64,000 nt of DNA. Origin: Petasospora fabianii. Taxonomy: Eukaryota; Ascomycota; Saccharomycetes; Phaffomycetales; Wickerhamomycetaceae. Where the stretch lies: positions 1 to 64,000 of the forward strand of contig CP048716.1 in NCBI GenBank assembly GCA_022641835.1, written 5' to 3'. The notes beneath the pieces were generated by a model. The model did no database searches, was not told where the DNA came from, and saw only the letters and a program-made list of their open reading frames with translations. Position numbers and translations under genes: made by a program. Of this stretch, positions 50,042 to 60,121 are shown one piece after another (the stretch's first letter is position 1; the number at the start of each line of letters is the position of its first letter).

Positions 50042-51031
50042 TGTGAGATGTTGATGTGGATGTGGTGATTTTTTTCGGGTGCGCAGGTGACGGTGTTTCC
50101 CGTAGTGGAGGCTCGGGAGAGAGGCTAAGAGAAGTTTGTTTATCAGGCCGATATCTGAAGTATGGCGCTGTAAAGTGTTCCTGTTGTCTCTATCGGTGAC
50201 TTGGTTTTTTCCAACGCCCTGATCTTTTCGAGCGTTGTCCCAGTGACAATTACCGATCAAGAGTCAAAGATCGCTTCGCGGACCACGCGCCTGTGGGGAA
50301 GCTAACAAGTACTTACTCGGACAGGGGGACACTCTCTCACTTCACCGTTAAGTTTAGACAAAAGCCAGACACGCATGTTATTGCTAAAGAATTTGTCGTA
50401 TTGGCAATACAAGTCAGAGGGAAGACATAAAACAGGCAGCAGATGCCTTGAAGTCGAGTCGCTATTGAGTGCCCTTTATTAAGGTCAAGGCTCATGAGCT
50501 ATGAAGCCCTTTTAGATCCCAAGTAGTTTTGTCAGACGCGTTAGGTTCCATTTTGGCCTAGGCCCTTAAGCGGCTCATCACCGAGAAACTCCTTCTTCCG
50601 CCGAGCCCTTCGCGAACCATGGAGCCAATCAGCGGTCGGGGAAATATGCTGACACTTTACAAGTTAAACGATGACATAAGCCGCTGTGGAAAGCTGATGT
50701 AATCTCAGCAGGGTCTTCAAAGCTTCTCTTATAAATATAAGCGAAAGACCCACAGCAACACCAACGTGCCACCCAAAGGTTGTGAAGGAAGCCAAACAAG
50801 CCTAATAACACTCACAACACAGCTACGGAACTTGCTGCGTTCACCTAATAGCTGGTATCCGTTCAGAGACCAAAGAGACCACATTACCGGCCCGTTACAG
50901 CAACACCCACGTTTTCGCCCATTTCGAGGTCTGTAAAACCGCCGTCCCGCTTTCACGCAACGCACGCAACCAAACACAGATAAGCTCGCAGAGAAAACAA
51001 CCAACTTCTGCTTCTTATTTGTATTTCCACC
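50042..51031. other. Divergent promoter region of the Mpv17-like gene and CCC1
   Basis: About 990 bases. A CCAATCA (HAP-type) site is at 50625-50631, about 400 bases before CCC1. The last 180 bases are A/C-rich like a leader. No gene was seen. Confidence 0.5.
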
Positions 51032-51907
51032 ATGTCAATCATCGCCATCAAGCAGGCGGTTTCAGCTCTCACTGGCAACAAGAACGACCAGGCTGTCCTC
51101 AACCCAAACAACACTACAACATACAACACTATGGGTGACGAAGAACGACTCCTTACCTCAGACAATGTGGACTCCAAGAGTTTATCCTCCAGTAGCTCGA
51201 ATGCACCAGGAATTCTGGGGAAGATTGACCCAAGAGTCATGTCCGACATCGTGATTGGTCTCTCTGATGGATTGACCGTGCCATTCGCCCTCACTGCTGG
51301 TCTTTCGTCTCTTGGTGACGCCAAGTTAGTCATTACTGGTGGTTTCGCAGAGTTGATTTCTGGTGCCATTTCTATGGGTCTTGGTGGTTACTTGGCTGCC
51401 AGATCTGAAGCTGATTATTACCGTTCAGAGTGCAGTTCTGAGAAGCAGAAATTCTACAGCAACGTGACTGAGGTCAACCATCAACTTGAAGACATCCTCT
51501 TGGATATCAATCCAGACTTTTCAGACGAGACGATAGTTTCATTCATCAAGGACATGAAGAAGAATCCATCTACAATGATTGATTTTGTCATCAGATACGG
51601 TAAGGGTCTTGAGGAGCCAGCTGAAAACAGAGAACTTATCAGTGCTGCCACCATTGGTTCTGCCTACTTCTTTGGTGGTTTCATCCCATTGATTCCATAC
51701 TTCTTTGTCGAGCACGTCGATACGGGTCTGATTATCTCCATTATGGTGATGGCCCTGACGCTTTTCGTTTTTGGTTACTTCAAAGCCGTCATTTCTCTTG
51801 GTGACCAGTGCTCTCAAATGAAGAAGGTTAGCGAAGCTGTGCAGATGGTTGCTGTTGGTGGTATCGCTGCTGGTTCCGCTTGGTTCCTTGTTAGAATGAT
51901 TGGTTGA
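51032..51907 (+). CDS. CCC1: Vacuolar Fe2+/Mn2+ transporter Ccc1 (VIT1 family)
   Basis: Moves cytosolic iron and manganese into the vacuole. The 291-aa protein has a polar N terminus (1-65), then the VIT fold: DIVIGLSDGLTVPFALTAGL (TM1 with the family metal-path aspartate), GGFAELISGAISMGLGGYLA (TM2), the charged cytosolic metal-binding helices with ARSEADYYRSE and E-rich residues (120-200), then three further TM segments (about 215-235, 240-260, 268-288). S. cerevisiae Ccc1 is 322 aa. The first ATG is used; a second in-frame Met follows at about residue 34. Confidence 0.95.
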   Translation: MSIIAIKQAVSALTGNKNDQAVLNPNNTTTYNTMGDEERLLTSDNVDSKSLSSSSSNAPGILGKIDPRVMSDIVIGLSDGLTVPFALTAGLSSLGDAKLVITGGFAELISGAISMGLGGYLAARSEADYYRSECSSEKQKFYSNVTEVNHQLEDILLDINPDFSDETIVSFIKDMKKNPSTMIDFVIRYGKGLEEPAENRELISAATIGSAYFFGGFIPLIPYFFVEHVDTGLIISIMVMALTLFVFGYFKAVISLGDQCSQMKKVSEAVQMVAVGGIAAGSAWFLVRMIG

Positions 51908-52385
51908 AACCTAGGTGCTCAAGTCTCACGATCGAGACCAAAGTTTCTTAGTCATTCATCAACATCCAAGAGGCACCATTATCATTTCTACACTAATACC
52001 CCCTTATACATCCATATCTACCTCAATTGGTGCCCCTTGCCATTCATCTATTTGTGCTTCCACGCTCTACTCCATCACATCCCATCATCTCTGACGATCA
52101 GCCTTTCCATCCAACTCATTTGTCACACATCATCACACATGTACCGACACATTTTCTGGTACACCAATATTCATACCATCTCTGCATTTTCATTTGTTAT
52201 TTATTTGCTGTTTCGGTTTTGGTTTTCATTAGTTAGAAAGAACCCTTCAAAGAAAAAGGGGAACCCCATGCTTGGATTGAGAACCCAGGGTTCATGTACA
52301 CTATCACATCTCTTACGTCGTCTCGTTTTATTTATTACGTTGCTTTAATCTAAATCAAACCAACTAGCACATTCATCGTAAAATA
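51908..52385. other. Convergent 3' region of CCC1 and RSA3
   Basis: About 480 bases, C/T- and then T-rich. Open frames on the plus strand here lack protein features. No gene was seen. Confidence 0.5.
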
Positions 52386-52931
52386 TCACTTCTTAACAAC
52401 AGCCTTAAGCGTGTCTTCGTCAAAGATATTGCTACCATTTTTCAAGGCATTAGCTAGGATACCCAAACTTCTCTCGTTGAAATCAGGTGCCGTTCTCAAC
52501 TTGTTCATGTCTTCACCATAATTTTCAAGCATCAATCCAAGGTACTCGTTTTCCAGATCCTTTCTGTTCCTCGTCAACGTGTTTTCAACTTCTGTTGTGT
52601 TGAAGTTCTTCGTACGCTCATTCATCGCTGTCTTTGTCAATGTGACAATCTTTAGTTTCTCCTTAGTTATGTCAAAGTTTTCATTCTCGATTTGGATTTC
52701 CGTGTCATCAAGAACAACATCTCCATCAACATCAACATCAACGTCGGCCCCGATACCCTCGTTTTGTTTTGTAACGTCATCATTTTTTTGATTCTCTTCA
52801 TCACCAGAACCAGAATCACTCGACGATGATGAGTCTGAACTATCCGAGAAATCCTCAGTTCTTCTCTTTTTTCTTCTGCGTCTAGCTGGCCCTGAATTTG
52901 TAGTCTTCTCAGTCTTTGGAACGATACTCAT
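52386..52931 (-). CDS. RSA3: Ribosome assembly protein Rsa3
   Basis: Nucleolar factor of early 60S assembly, linked to the Dbp6 complex. The 181-aa protein has a basic PARRRRKKRR stretch (residues 15-24), an S/D/E-rich acidic middle (30-90) with a DVDVDVDGDV run, and the Rsa3 C-terminal domain NEYLGLMLENYGEDMNKLRT then APDFNERSLGILANALKNGS (about 125-170). S. cerevisiae Rsa3 is 220 aa. The ATG is clear. Confidence 0.92.
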   Translation of the reverse strand: MSIVPKTEKTTNSGPARRRRKKRRTEDFSDSSDSSSSSDSGSGDEENQKNDDVTKQNEGIGADVDVDVDGDVVLDDTEIQIENENFDITKEKLKIVTLTKTAMNERTKNFNTTEVENTLTRNRKDLENEYLGLMLENYGEDMNKLRTAPDFNERSLGILANALKNGSNIFDEDTLKAVVKK

Positions 52932-53358
52932 AATGGTTCTCTTTATCTCTTATTCAATCTGAATCTCAACGATAGAAGAGAGACACCTTATGCATCCTTC
53001 CCTTCTCAATCGCTACCCTCTCCAAATTTTCAGTAATGTGCCCTAATCGAAAAAAGTAGTGCTCTTACCATAGTCGTGCTCGTACCGGAAAAGAAGCAGC
53101 AGATCAATAATGTTAGCATAGTGTTGGGAAGGTTTTAGTATGAGGTTGTGCTGTTACGGATGGTAAAAGGTACATTAAGGCTTCGCCAGTCGATTTTATA
53201 ATCCCGAAATATTGTATTAGATCTATCAATATGGACAATTTCTTCTCAATAAATGTGAGAATAGAATTACGAACGGTAGTTTCTTACATCTACAATTTTT
53301 TCACCCTAAATCACTCGCCACACAGCATATCAAGCTCCTAATGATTTAGTTTTCAACC
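52932..53358. other. RSA3 promoter and tRNA-Val 5' flank
   Basis: About 430 bases, AT-rich from 53170. No gene was seen. Confidence 0.5.
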
Positions 53359-53432
53359 GGTTTCGTGGTCTAGTTGGTTATGGCATCTGCTTAACACGCA
53401 GAACGTCCCCAGTTCGATCCTGGGCGAAATCA
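53359..53432 (+). tRNA. tRNA-Val (anticodon AAC), second copy
   Basis: A 74-nt gene with the same mature sequence as the copy at 39842-39915, here on the plus strand. A T-run follows as terminator. Confidence 0.97.
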
Positions 53433-53783
53433 TTTTTTGCTTCTCACAACGTCAGAAGTTGAAAATCTCATTTTTTTAGTAGCTTATTGTACTCAAAATT
53501 GAGATTACTTTGTTCTATTCTCTTTTTGAGATCTAAAAAAGCGCTGGTTATGGAGATAGAGGGATGTTGCCGGGAAGTGGGACGTATGCGCCACATATCA
53601 TGCGCCGCGCACGTTGAACTCTGCAGCTGATGAGAGGTGACCGTTCTCCAGGTTGGATGTGTTCCATTGTAAAGGTGTAACGACTCATTAATATCTAGAG
53701 ATGAAGAGCGTGCTTGAGCATAGAGCGCATGGGATATGGTGCTTGAGCCGTATGTAATTCCAAAGAAGTTATATAGACAAAGT

Positions 53784-54539
53784 TCAGTAGAGACCATCAT
53801 CAGATGATTCAAAGAAGTTGACTCCAATGGGCTGTAAACCATAGTAATCGGCCCAGTCCTGAATACCATGTCCTGAGATGTTAGTCCCCCAGTTTAACCT
53901 CTGCTTCAAGTGATGATATGGAAGTCTTCCTAACGGCTGTCTGAACAAGATAAAAACAAACTCATGCTTTCCGGTACCCGATATTGGTTGTGGCCCAAGG
54001 TATTGAACCAAGGCCTTATCATCCTTCAAGTCAAGTGCAACTGTGAAGTAGTCGTTCTTTATAGCCGGTGCCTTCTTGTTAGGCCCTGTTTTATTCACAA
54101 TCCTATCTTGATCGAGAGCCAAGTTAATCCATACCGCTCGAGCATTCTGTTGCTCATCACGCCCAATGTCAGTAATGGCAAGCAGATACAAATCCTGTGA
54201 AAAGGAGTCAAAGTATGGGAAGAAAGACTGAAAAGTCACCGAGGGTGCCTCAATGGCATACATTGGTGAGATGTAGTTCCCATACAGAACCGAATAGCCA
54301 TCACCATAGGGATACTTGACAAACAACTCACCGGGAGGGTTGAAATGATCAAGATACCCTGGGAGTATCTTCTCTACTTTTATGGCTTCTTGTATATCAT
54401 TGGAGCGTGATTCAAAGTCTGGGTGGACTTTGTACGTGACAGCATGCTCATACACGCCTGGGGCTTGGAGGTTTGCGGCTGAGGTGTATGCAGGGAGAAG
54501 CGCGGTGAGGAGGAGACCCGCATGAAGGATTTCGATCAT
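53784..54539 (-). CDS. Secreted PEBP-family (phosphatidylethanolamine-binding) protein
   Basis: A 251-aa protein with an N-terminal signal peptide (about 1-21, ending TSAA) and a PEBP fold. Family features are LYLLAITDIGRDEQQNARAV (the TVxMxDPD region in relaxed form), HEFVFILFRQPLG (the HRYVxLLYxQ strand) and RLNWGTN then LQPIGVNFFES near the C terminus. The S. cerevisiae relatives Tfs1 and YLR179C are cytosolic, so a secreted form is notable. Tfs1 inhibits carboxypeptidase Y; whether this protein does is unknown. An N-glycosylation sequon (NKTG) is present. The start is the first ATG. Confidence 0.88.
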   Translation of the reverse strand: MIEILHAGLLLTALLPAYTSAANLQAPGVYEHAVTYKVHPDFESRSNDIQEAIKVEKILPGYLDHFNPPGELFVKYPYGDGYSVLYGNYISPMYAIEAPSVTFQSFFPYFDSFSQDLYLLAITDIGRDEQQNARAVWINLALDQDRIVNKTGPNKKAPAIKNDYFTVALDLKDDKALVQYLGPQPISGTGKHEFVFILFRQPLGRLPYHHLKQRLNWGTNISGHGIQDWADYYGLQPIGVNFFESSDDGLY

Positions 54540-57500
54540 GATGAGCTTCTGAGTTACGGAAAAGGATAGAGAGGGCGGATGCGTGAACTAGAATGGGGTT
54601 GAAGAGCCTAAGAGTGAAGAGCAAATAGTGGAGAAAGACACTGGTTAAGAGGGGTTTTTCATGGTTATATTTTTGTCCGAAATTGTGGAAGGTAGGACAC
54701 AAAACTCTAAGTTATGACGTGAGCTGCGATTTGATCCGAAAGTGGAACTAAACACGACAGTTCTTGACCAAGGCATTTTATAGCTCGTTTGGGAAATGAT
54801 ACATCACACTGTTTTTGGGAGCAAACACCTACAGCTATTTGCAGCAGGTTCTTCCTTCGTTGTATGTCATGTTGGACAAGCCCCGACAGATGATCACCTA
54901 ATTTAAATGCAGGACATGCTTCAAGAACTGAAATCGATATATCTTGTAAAGTGGACTTTGGTTAACCATCTGAAAGGTTAGTGCCGATGAGTGTGTATAT
55001 TTATGTAGTCGTGCCGGCCAAATCCGACCTACGATAACTTGAAAGCGGTCAAGGTTGACCGGCGTGAAAACCTGATGAGCCTTCAGATGTTTCAGGATGG
55101 CAATTTTCGGTAATAGGTACTCATGTGGCGCCTCAACAGCTTGCCAGATCAAAATATAGAAAAGTTAAAAGTTGACAGAGCGTCGGTGTGGAGTTAGTTA
55201 CAGCTATGGCTCTATACGGCTTTTTTCCCACTCGAACTCTCTGTTTCACCCCCCGATAGAGTACCTTACCACACATATCCCTTCGCTCATATCCGTCAGT
55301 GTCAGCTGGCATCCATTGCCGATTTCCATAAGGCAAAATGTCCGTCGGAAATGCAGACGTGCAGCACACGCTTACCCGCTTTGATTCTGTGGCATTTTTC
55401 TTACCACTGGTGAGTTAGACCAGTCGGTGGTTTCTCAGGCGACCCTTCAAACGCTAGAGGTGGGAGTCAAAAAAAAAAAAAAAATTAAAGCGGAAAGGCG
55501 ATGTAGCGAGAAAAGAAATTACTCAGCGCGTGCGAGGCCGCCCTGCTAGGGCTTTGCTTTGCATCGAGCAAATACTCTGGGGGCAGCCAAAAAACCAAAA
55601 CTAAAAAATAAGAGAAAAGGCGTTGTGCCGATGTGGCCTCATCGGAAACAGTCGGGCTGCTGAGTTACCGCTCGGTGCGTTTGGTTAAAGCATCATAAGC
55701 TACTTCACTATTAAATGGCGCGCGTTTACTCCGGCGCTGGCGGGCCTGAGGACACAGAATGCCTAATCGATGCTGAGGGCTCTCGGTGTTTCGGATTCTG
55801 AGGGCATGCCGTTGACCCTAAGAACGGCGGTAGGCTTTGATACCCTGGGCTCTTACGTGGTTTCTGACACCCTGTTCATCCTCGGTTTGCGACTCTATAG
55901 ACTGCTAGAGTGCTAGACTTCTCGCGTGCCTTCTTCCAGAAGGACGCACCGAAGGTTCGCCTTTGCCAGAGAGGGAGACCGGATGAGGCGAAAATAGCCT
56001 ATGAAGTCCATATATGAGCTGCACATAGGTGCGCTGGCGCGCCGTGTGCACCACTAAGAGGATCAGATCGGATCAATGCACCAAAAGCATTTACCTAAAC
56101 GCAGTACAGGCAGGCCCCGGGACTGTAAGTAATGAGAACAATTGTGTACTGCCCACAAAACTGCCATCGGCGCCTACCACCGTGTCTGCTATTCTTTTTT
56201 TTTTTGAGGTTTCTTGGTCCTTAGTCATGCGTCCAGGGGTGCCCATTGCTACATTCTTTTCATCTTTGCTGGCTAACAGATCATATCCTCTATCTTTATT
56301 ATGTAGAACACAGCGTCGGGCTGGCCAGAAGGGCCCAAACACCCTCTCCGAGTCACAGAAAGCACAAAGTCACTCATTCGTAATACCCCTTTAAACACTG
56401 GCTGTCGTCCATGGCGTCTTCTACGGTGCCCACCTCGAATACTACTCTGCGTTACGCCTCGACATGCATCCCTTCCAGTGCAATCCGCCTTTTTGTGAGC
56501 CTCGAGAGTTCAGAGGCTCTCAGGCGTTTTTGAAGCTTCTTGGAAGAAAAGGTAACAGGCACGATACACACTGAAACCTGCCTTCCTATTCAGGAAGTCA
56601 AACAGGACGCGTCATTGGATCTTGGACATGTTGGTGACTGTAAACTGTTATTGATCACACCACTAGCTTCTAAGAGTACAAGAAAACTCTAAACACAAAA
56701 GGGAATAATACTGTGTCTCCCCAACTTTAAGCCTAGCTCTTGCCCTTGATTGGCTCCTTTCTCTTTAGCACTGGCATTTGCCCCTCAAGGACATCGTTAT
56801 ATGGACTGATAGCGTGCGAGTTCCAATCTGGCAGCCCGCGTACACCCACTTGCCCAATTGGGTCAAAAGATAAGATTGTTTTTATCAGCCCAAGAGGTGG
56901 GCGTGAGAACCGCCCTGCCCAGCCTTTAGCAAAAGGGGGTGTTATACGATGATCCAGATGTGTTACATGAGCCGCAGGAGCTGTTTGCTTGTGATGTCTC
57001 AGTCAACAAAGACGTTTTCCGCCTGAGGCGTTTTCACCAATTGCAAAGCCTGAAAATTGTGTACAGCAGCCTCGGAGAACTTTTCGCGATACGCCCGAGA
57101 TCACATAGATCCGTTGAATAGGGTGCAGGATCTTGCATCCCCACAGGTCTACATCTTTAGCATGTGGCATAAGCGAGCGGAGGCGGGTTGTGGAGGGAAG
57201 GCACTTTAGCACAGGAGTGATTAGGGTGTGATTCGCTGTTATTGATATTTTTTCGTGATGTCAAGAACAGCGTCACTTAAATAGCTATGAACAAAAAGCA
57301 ATATATAACTCACTCTAAATACAATTACGAAACAATTGTAGCAATTTGCCTGCCTCGTAGCGAACACTACCCACCTCTCGAACTTTGAAAGACGAGGCCC
57401 TACATGCGCCTGATCTGCAGAGCTCGACGCGAAGGCGCATGCGGATCAGTTTCGAACAAGAGGCAAAAAAAGGAAGGCCTAACGGTCACAAACGGAGACA

Positions 57501-57704
57501 CATGCAGACGCGTCTAGCATAGAGAAGGTGGCTCTCCAGATTAGCTCTCGAGGTGAAACAATACTCCTTCGTGAGGTATATAATTACACGATGCCCCCGG
57601 TACTCTATCTCAAATCTATGTTTAACTATTATCATCACACAAACAGGTTCCTTTTCTGCTCGCTTCGCATTCACAAGCACTTCATTCACATCAACTTTAT
57701 CACA
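54540..57704. other. Gene-poor region, left part (3.2 kb)
   Basis: No supported gene. It includes an A15 run at about 55470 and a T11 run at about 56195. Open frames are short and overlap on both strands. A TATATAA box at 57577-57583 belongs to the small secreted-peptide gene downstream. The stretch could be an extended promoter, a centromere or replication element, or decayed sequence; nothing in it decides between these. Confidence 0.5.
57577..57583 (+). promoter_or_regulatory. TATA box of the small secreted-peptide gene
   Basis: TATATAA lies 122 bases before the ATG at 57705, a normal yeast distance. The leader between them becomes A/C/T-rich and G-poor, as in highly expressed genes. Confidence 0.6.
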
Positions 57705-57869
57705 ATGAACTTCTCTACTCTTCTGGCCCTCGTCACCACCGCCACTCTCGCCGTTGCTGCTGGCCCAATCGAGATCTATGTCACTCGGTACCACACTGTC
57801 GACTATATCCAGTATGTGACGGAGACTTCCACTCAGATCGTTCTCGAGACCCAGTACGTCTCTCTCTGA
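57705..57869 (+). CDS. Small secreted or cell-wall peptide, 54 aa
   Basis: The product starts MNFSTLLALVTTATLAVAA, a clear signal peptide with an A-x-A cleavage site, followed by about 35 residues rich in T, V, Y and I (GPIEIYVTRYHTVDYIQYVT and so on). That composition recalls the first mature residues of yeast mannoproteins, but there is no S/T-rich stalk or GPI signal. Promoter features (TATA box, CACA ATG context) and codon choice suggest real and possibly strong expression. It may be a stand-alone secreted peptide, or the 5' part of a longer gene: a GTACGT donor-like sequence occurs near its end (about 57855), but no good branch site follows. No family was recognised. Confidence 0.6.
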   Translation: MNFSTLLALVTTATLAVAAGPIEIYVTRYHTVDYIQYVTETSTQIVLETQYVSL

Positions 57870-59788
57870 TCACCCCTCCCAAAGGTTGAGTCTGGATGCT
57901 CGCCACAACTCTGCATATTTTCTCATGTTCTTGATTCGAACACTGTACGCTTACTATTTTTATGACTTCTTTATTCTGGGTTTTCTGTTTGTATGGCTTG
58001 GTATGGTTACAGTTATGATGTCACGGTTTGACATCCGGTTTTATTTATTACAGTTATGATCAATTGATAGATTTGTTCCTCCTCCTCTGTTAATTCATTT
58101 CCATTGTAGCTATTGTAATCTTAGCCTCTACCAGTGTTCGCACATTAGTGTTTGGGTGCTCACGAATCTCCGTGCGTAGAGGTGAGCTAAGGGTGTGTTG
58201 CTGCGACCGAGCCTTGAGGGCCTGGCCCGCGCGCCTTGAGATCATGATCAACACACAGGTGCTGTGGGAAAATGTACTCAATATTCTCACAGGGGCTGGG
58301 GGCAAATAACTGGCATAAGGGGCCAGATGGTGTCCATCACTGGGCTATTGTCACGATGAAACATGTCAGTTATATAAGGCGGTGCTACCGCTTAAGCTTA
58401 ACTTTAGAAAGACACTGTTAGTATCATGGTCTATAGGCACACCTATTATATATATTTTAGAAAGCCTAAAGCCGTGGGTTCTTTTGGTGAACATGCCACA
58501 AGCTGTATCTTTCCTTCGTGAACCGCGAGCCGTTACCTTGACCTCCCACCTCGAGCTGCCCACATCTCCTCGTCTATCAGCCTCCTGTTCGCCTGCACGC
58601 CTCGCCTCAAAGACACGCGTTTTGCCGCACCGACAAAAGAAATTAACAGGCACACTTTGCCCTTTAAAGCTCGTCTATGGCGTGCGTTACGGCCGCAGAA
58701 TGATTTACCCTTCTTTTGCAGCGCTCTATTCTTACCCCTCTGCCGCCTTGGTGACGTGGTACTGGCCGAAGATCGCACAGGGCGCTTCCGTGCGCTTTCG
58801 TCAACTTTTCGCGGTGTGTTAAAAAGATTGAGTCCTGGTTAGCGAGGATACTAGGGAAGTGTGGTGCGGCGAAAAAAATGCGTGTTATTCAAGTTGGGCA
58901 GCTTCGGACAGCACTAAAACTTTTTTTTTCTCGGAAGGTTGTGCGTTGGCCGGGGTTTAGTGCTCATAGAAAAAACAGGCGAGAGGTGGTGGGAAGTCCT
59001 GCATGGGATATGGTGTGGTGCTTGCAAAACTCTAGAGTTGAGCCGCGTAGTGTGCATTCGAGATTCGAAGAGTCCGCATACTCTATGGTATGGTGTGCAG
59101 GAGGAGGGAAAAGACGTTTTCTTCTGGAAGCCCTATCTGGAGTTGACCACGTTTCGAATCTTGAGAGAGTTATGCACAGGGGTTATTTTCTCCCCGCGTT
59201 TTGGACAATTGGGTCCACGACACGCCGCTAGCATGAGTAATAGGGTATACAGAAAGAGAATAAAGGACCACCTGCGAGGACTATAACACCCCTGTGTGTG
59301 GTATGATCTATTTCGTTGATTGTTATCTATCAGACCTTAACATATATCGAAGGCTCCGGCCCTTTTGCACAACTCCAAGAGAACCTGATTGGATCGATAT
59401 GGGTTCATGCGGTCTCATTAACTAAACGTAAAGCAAAGGCAATTCTTAGTGTGTGTATATATCTTAAGAAAATGTGAGATTTTAGGGGGCTCAACATCAA
59501 CAACTGAACCAGACCTTGAGGCAAAAATGGCAAGATAGTAAGATCGACAGAGGATTGGGGCTACTTTTCAGAGATCGGCCCTCCAACCCCATGATCCTCC
59601 GCCTTTCGCGGACAACCAATATTACTATGGTAACGCTGTAGCCGTTTCTGGGATGTGGTTCGTTAGCCTGATTTGATCATTATTGTCGTTGTGATATGAC
59701 AGGGTTCATTTGCGTGATCCTTTAGTCATTAAATTAAAGTATAAAAACACAACTTAAGCTGGCCAGCTCAAGAGATTACCCTTCTGAT
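57870..59788. other. Gene-poor region, right part (1.9 kb)
   Basis: Overlapping frames on both strands (58366-58842 and 58878-59286) have no protein-family features and differ in codon use from the real genes. A minus-strand TACTAAC at plus 58411-58417 has no matching donor. No supported gene. Confidence 0.45.
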
Positions 59789-59972
59789 ATGATGCAGGAT
59801 CCTGGTGAGTTTGCATGAGTCGCTTCTGGCCAGCGGTTCTGAAGGTGACCACCACTAACTGGCGTCTACTTTTCCGCAACTTTATTTTATAGCTGAAGAT
59901 CACCGGTCGATCGGGCACTGTTATAGAGGCATGGGTACCCTGTCATTGCTGTTTTACAGATACACTTTGTGA
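59789..59972 (+). CDS. Possible spliced micro-ORF (31 aa)
   Basis: An ATG at 59789 opens a 16-nt exon ending at a GTGAGT donor (59805). A CACTAAC branch-like site at 59852-59858 and a TTTATTTTATAG acceptor ending at 59892 follow, for an 88-nt intron. The joined frame continues to a TGA at 59970-59972 (31 aa, start MMQDPAEDHRS). TATAAAAA lies about 50 bases before the ATG. The signal set is like those of TUB2 and CYSTM here, but the peptide matches nothing I know. It could be a spliced non-coding RNA or chance. Confidence 0.3.
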
Positions 59973-60121
59973 TTAGGAGGTAAAACAAACCATCAACATA
60001 TTCGTAATTAGACTATTAGAAGAGAACCCCATCATGCGTTAACTATTAATGTCTCTGGAGTTCAGTTGGCCATCATCATTATCTTCTTCTTGTAACTCTC
60101 TATCTCCCTTACCAGTACCGC

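Noticed and set aside
50625-50631. CCAATCA upstream of CCC1 as proof of iron-responsive HAP control
   Set aside because: A single CCAAT box 400 bases away is common by chance; no adjoining HapX/Yap5-type site could be identified.
55133-56952. Small frames in the gene-poor region
   Set aside because: They are short, with compositions unlike the real genes, and lack recognisable motifs or splice signals.
57403-57441. Inverted repeat CATGCGCCT / AGGCGCATG with 21-base gap
   Set aside because: Several such pairs are expected by chance in 64 kb; no T-run or known operator context supports it.
58411-58417. Minus-strand TACTAAC
   Set aside because: No good donor lies within 500 bases upstream on that strand and no coding exons flank it.
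58366-59286. Overlapping frames on both strands of 95-146 codons
   Set aside because: No signal peptide, domain, conserved motif or promoter was seen, and the frames overlap each other. They look like random open frames.
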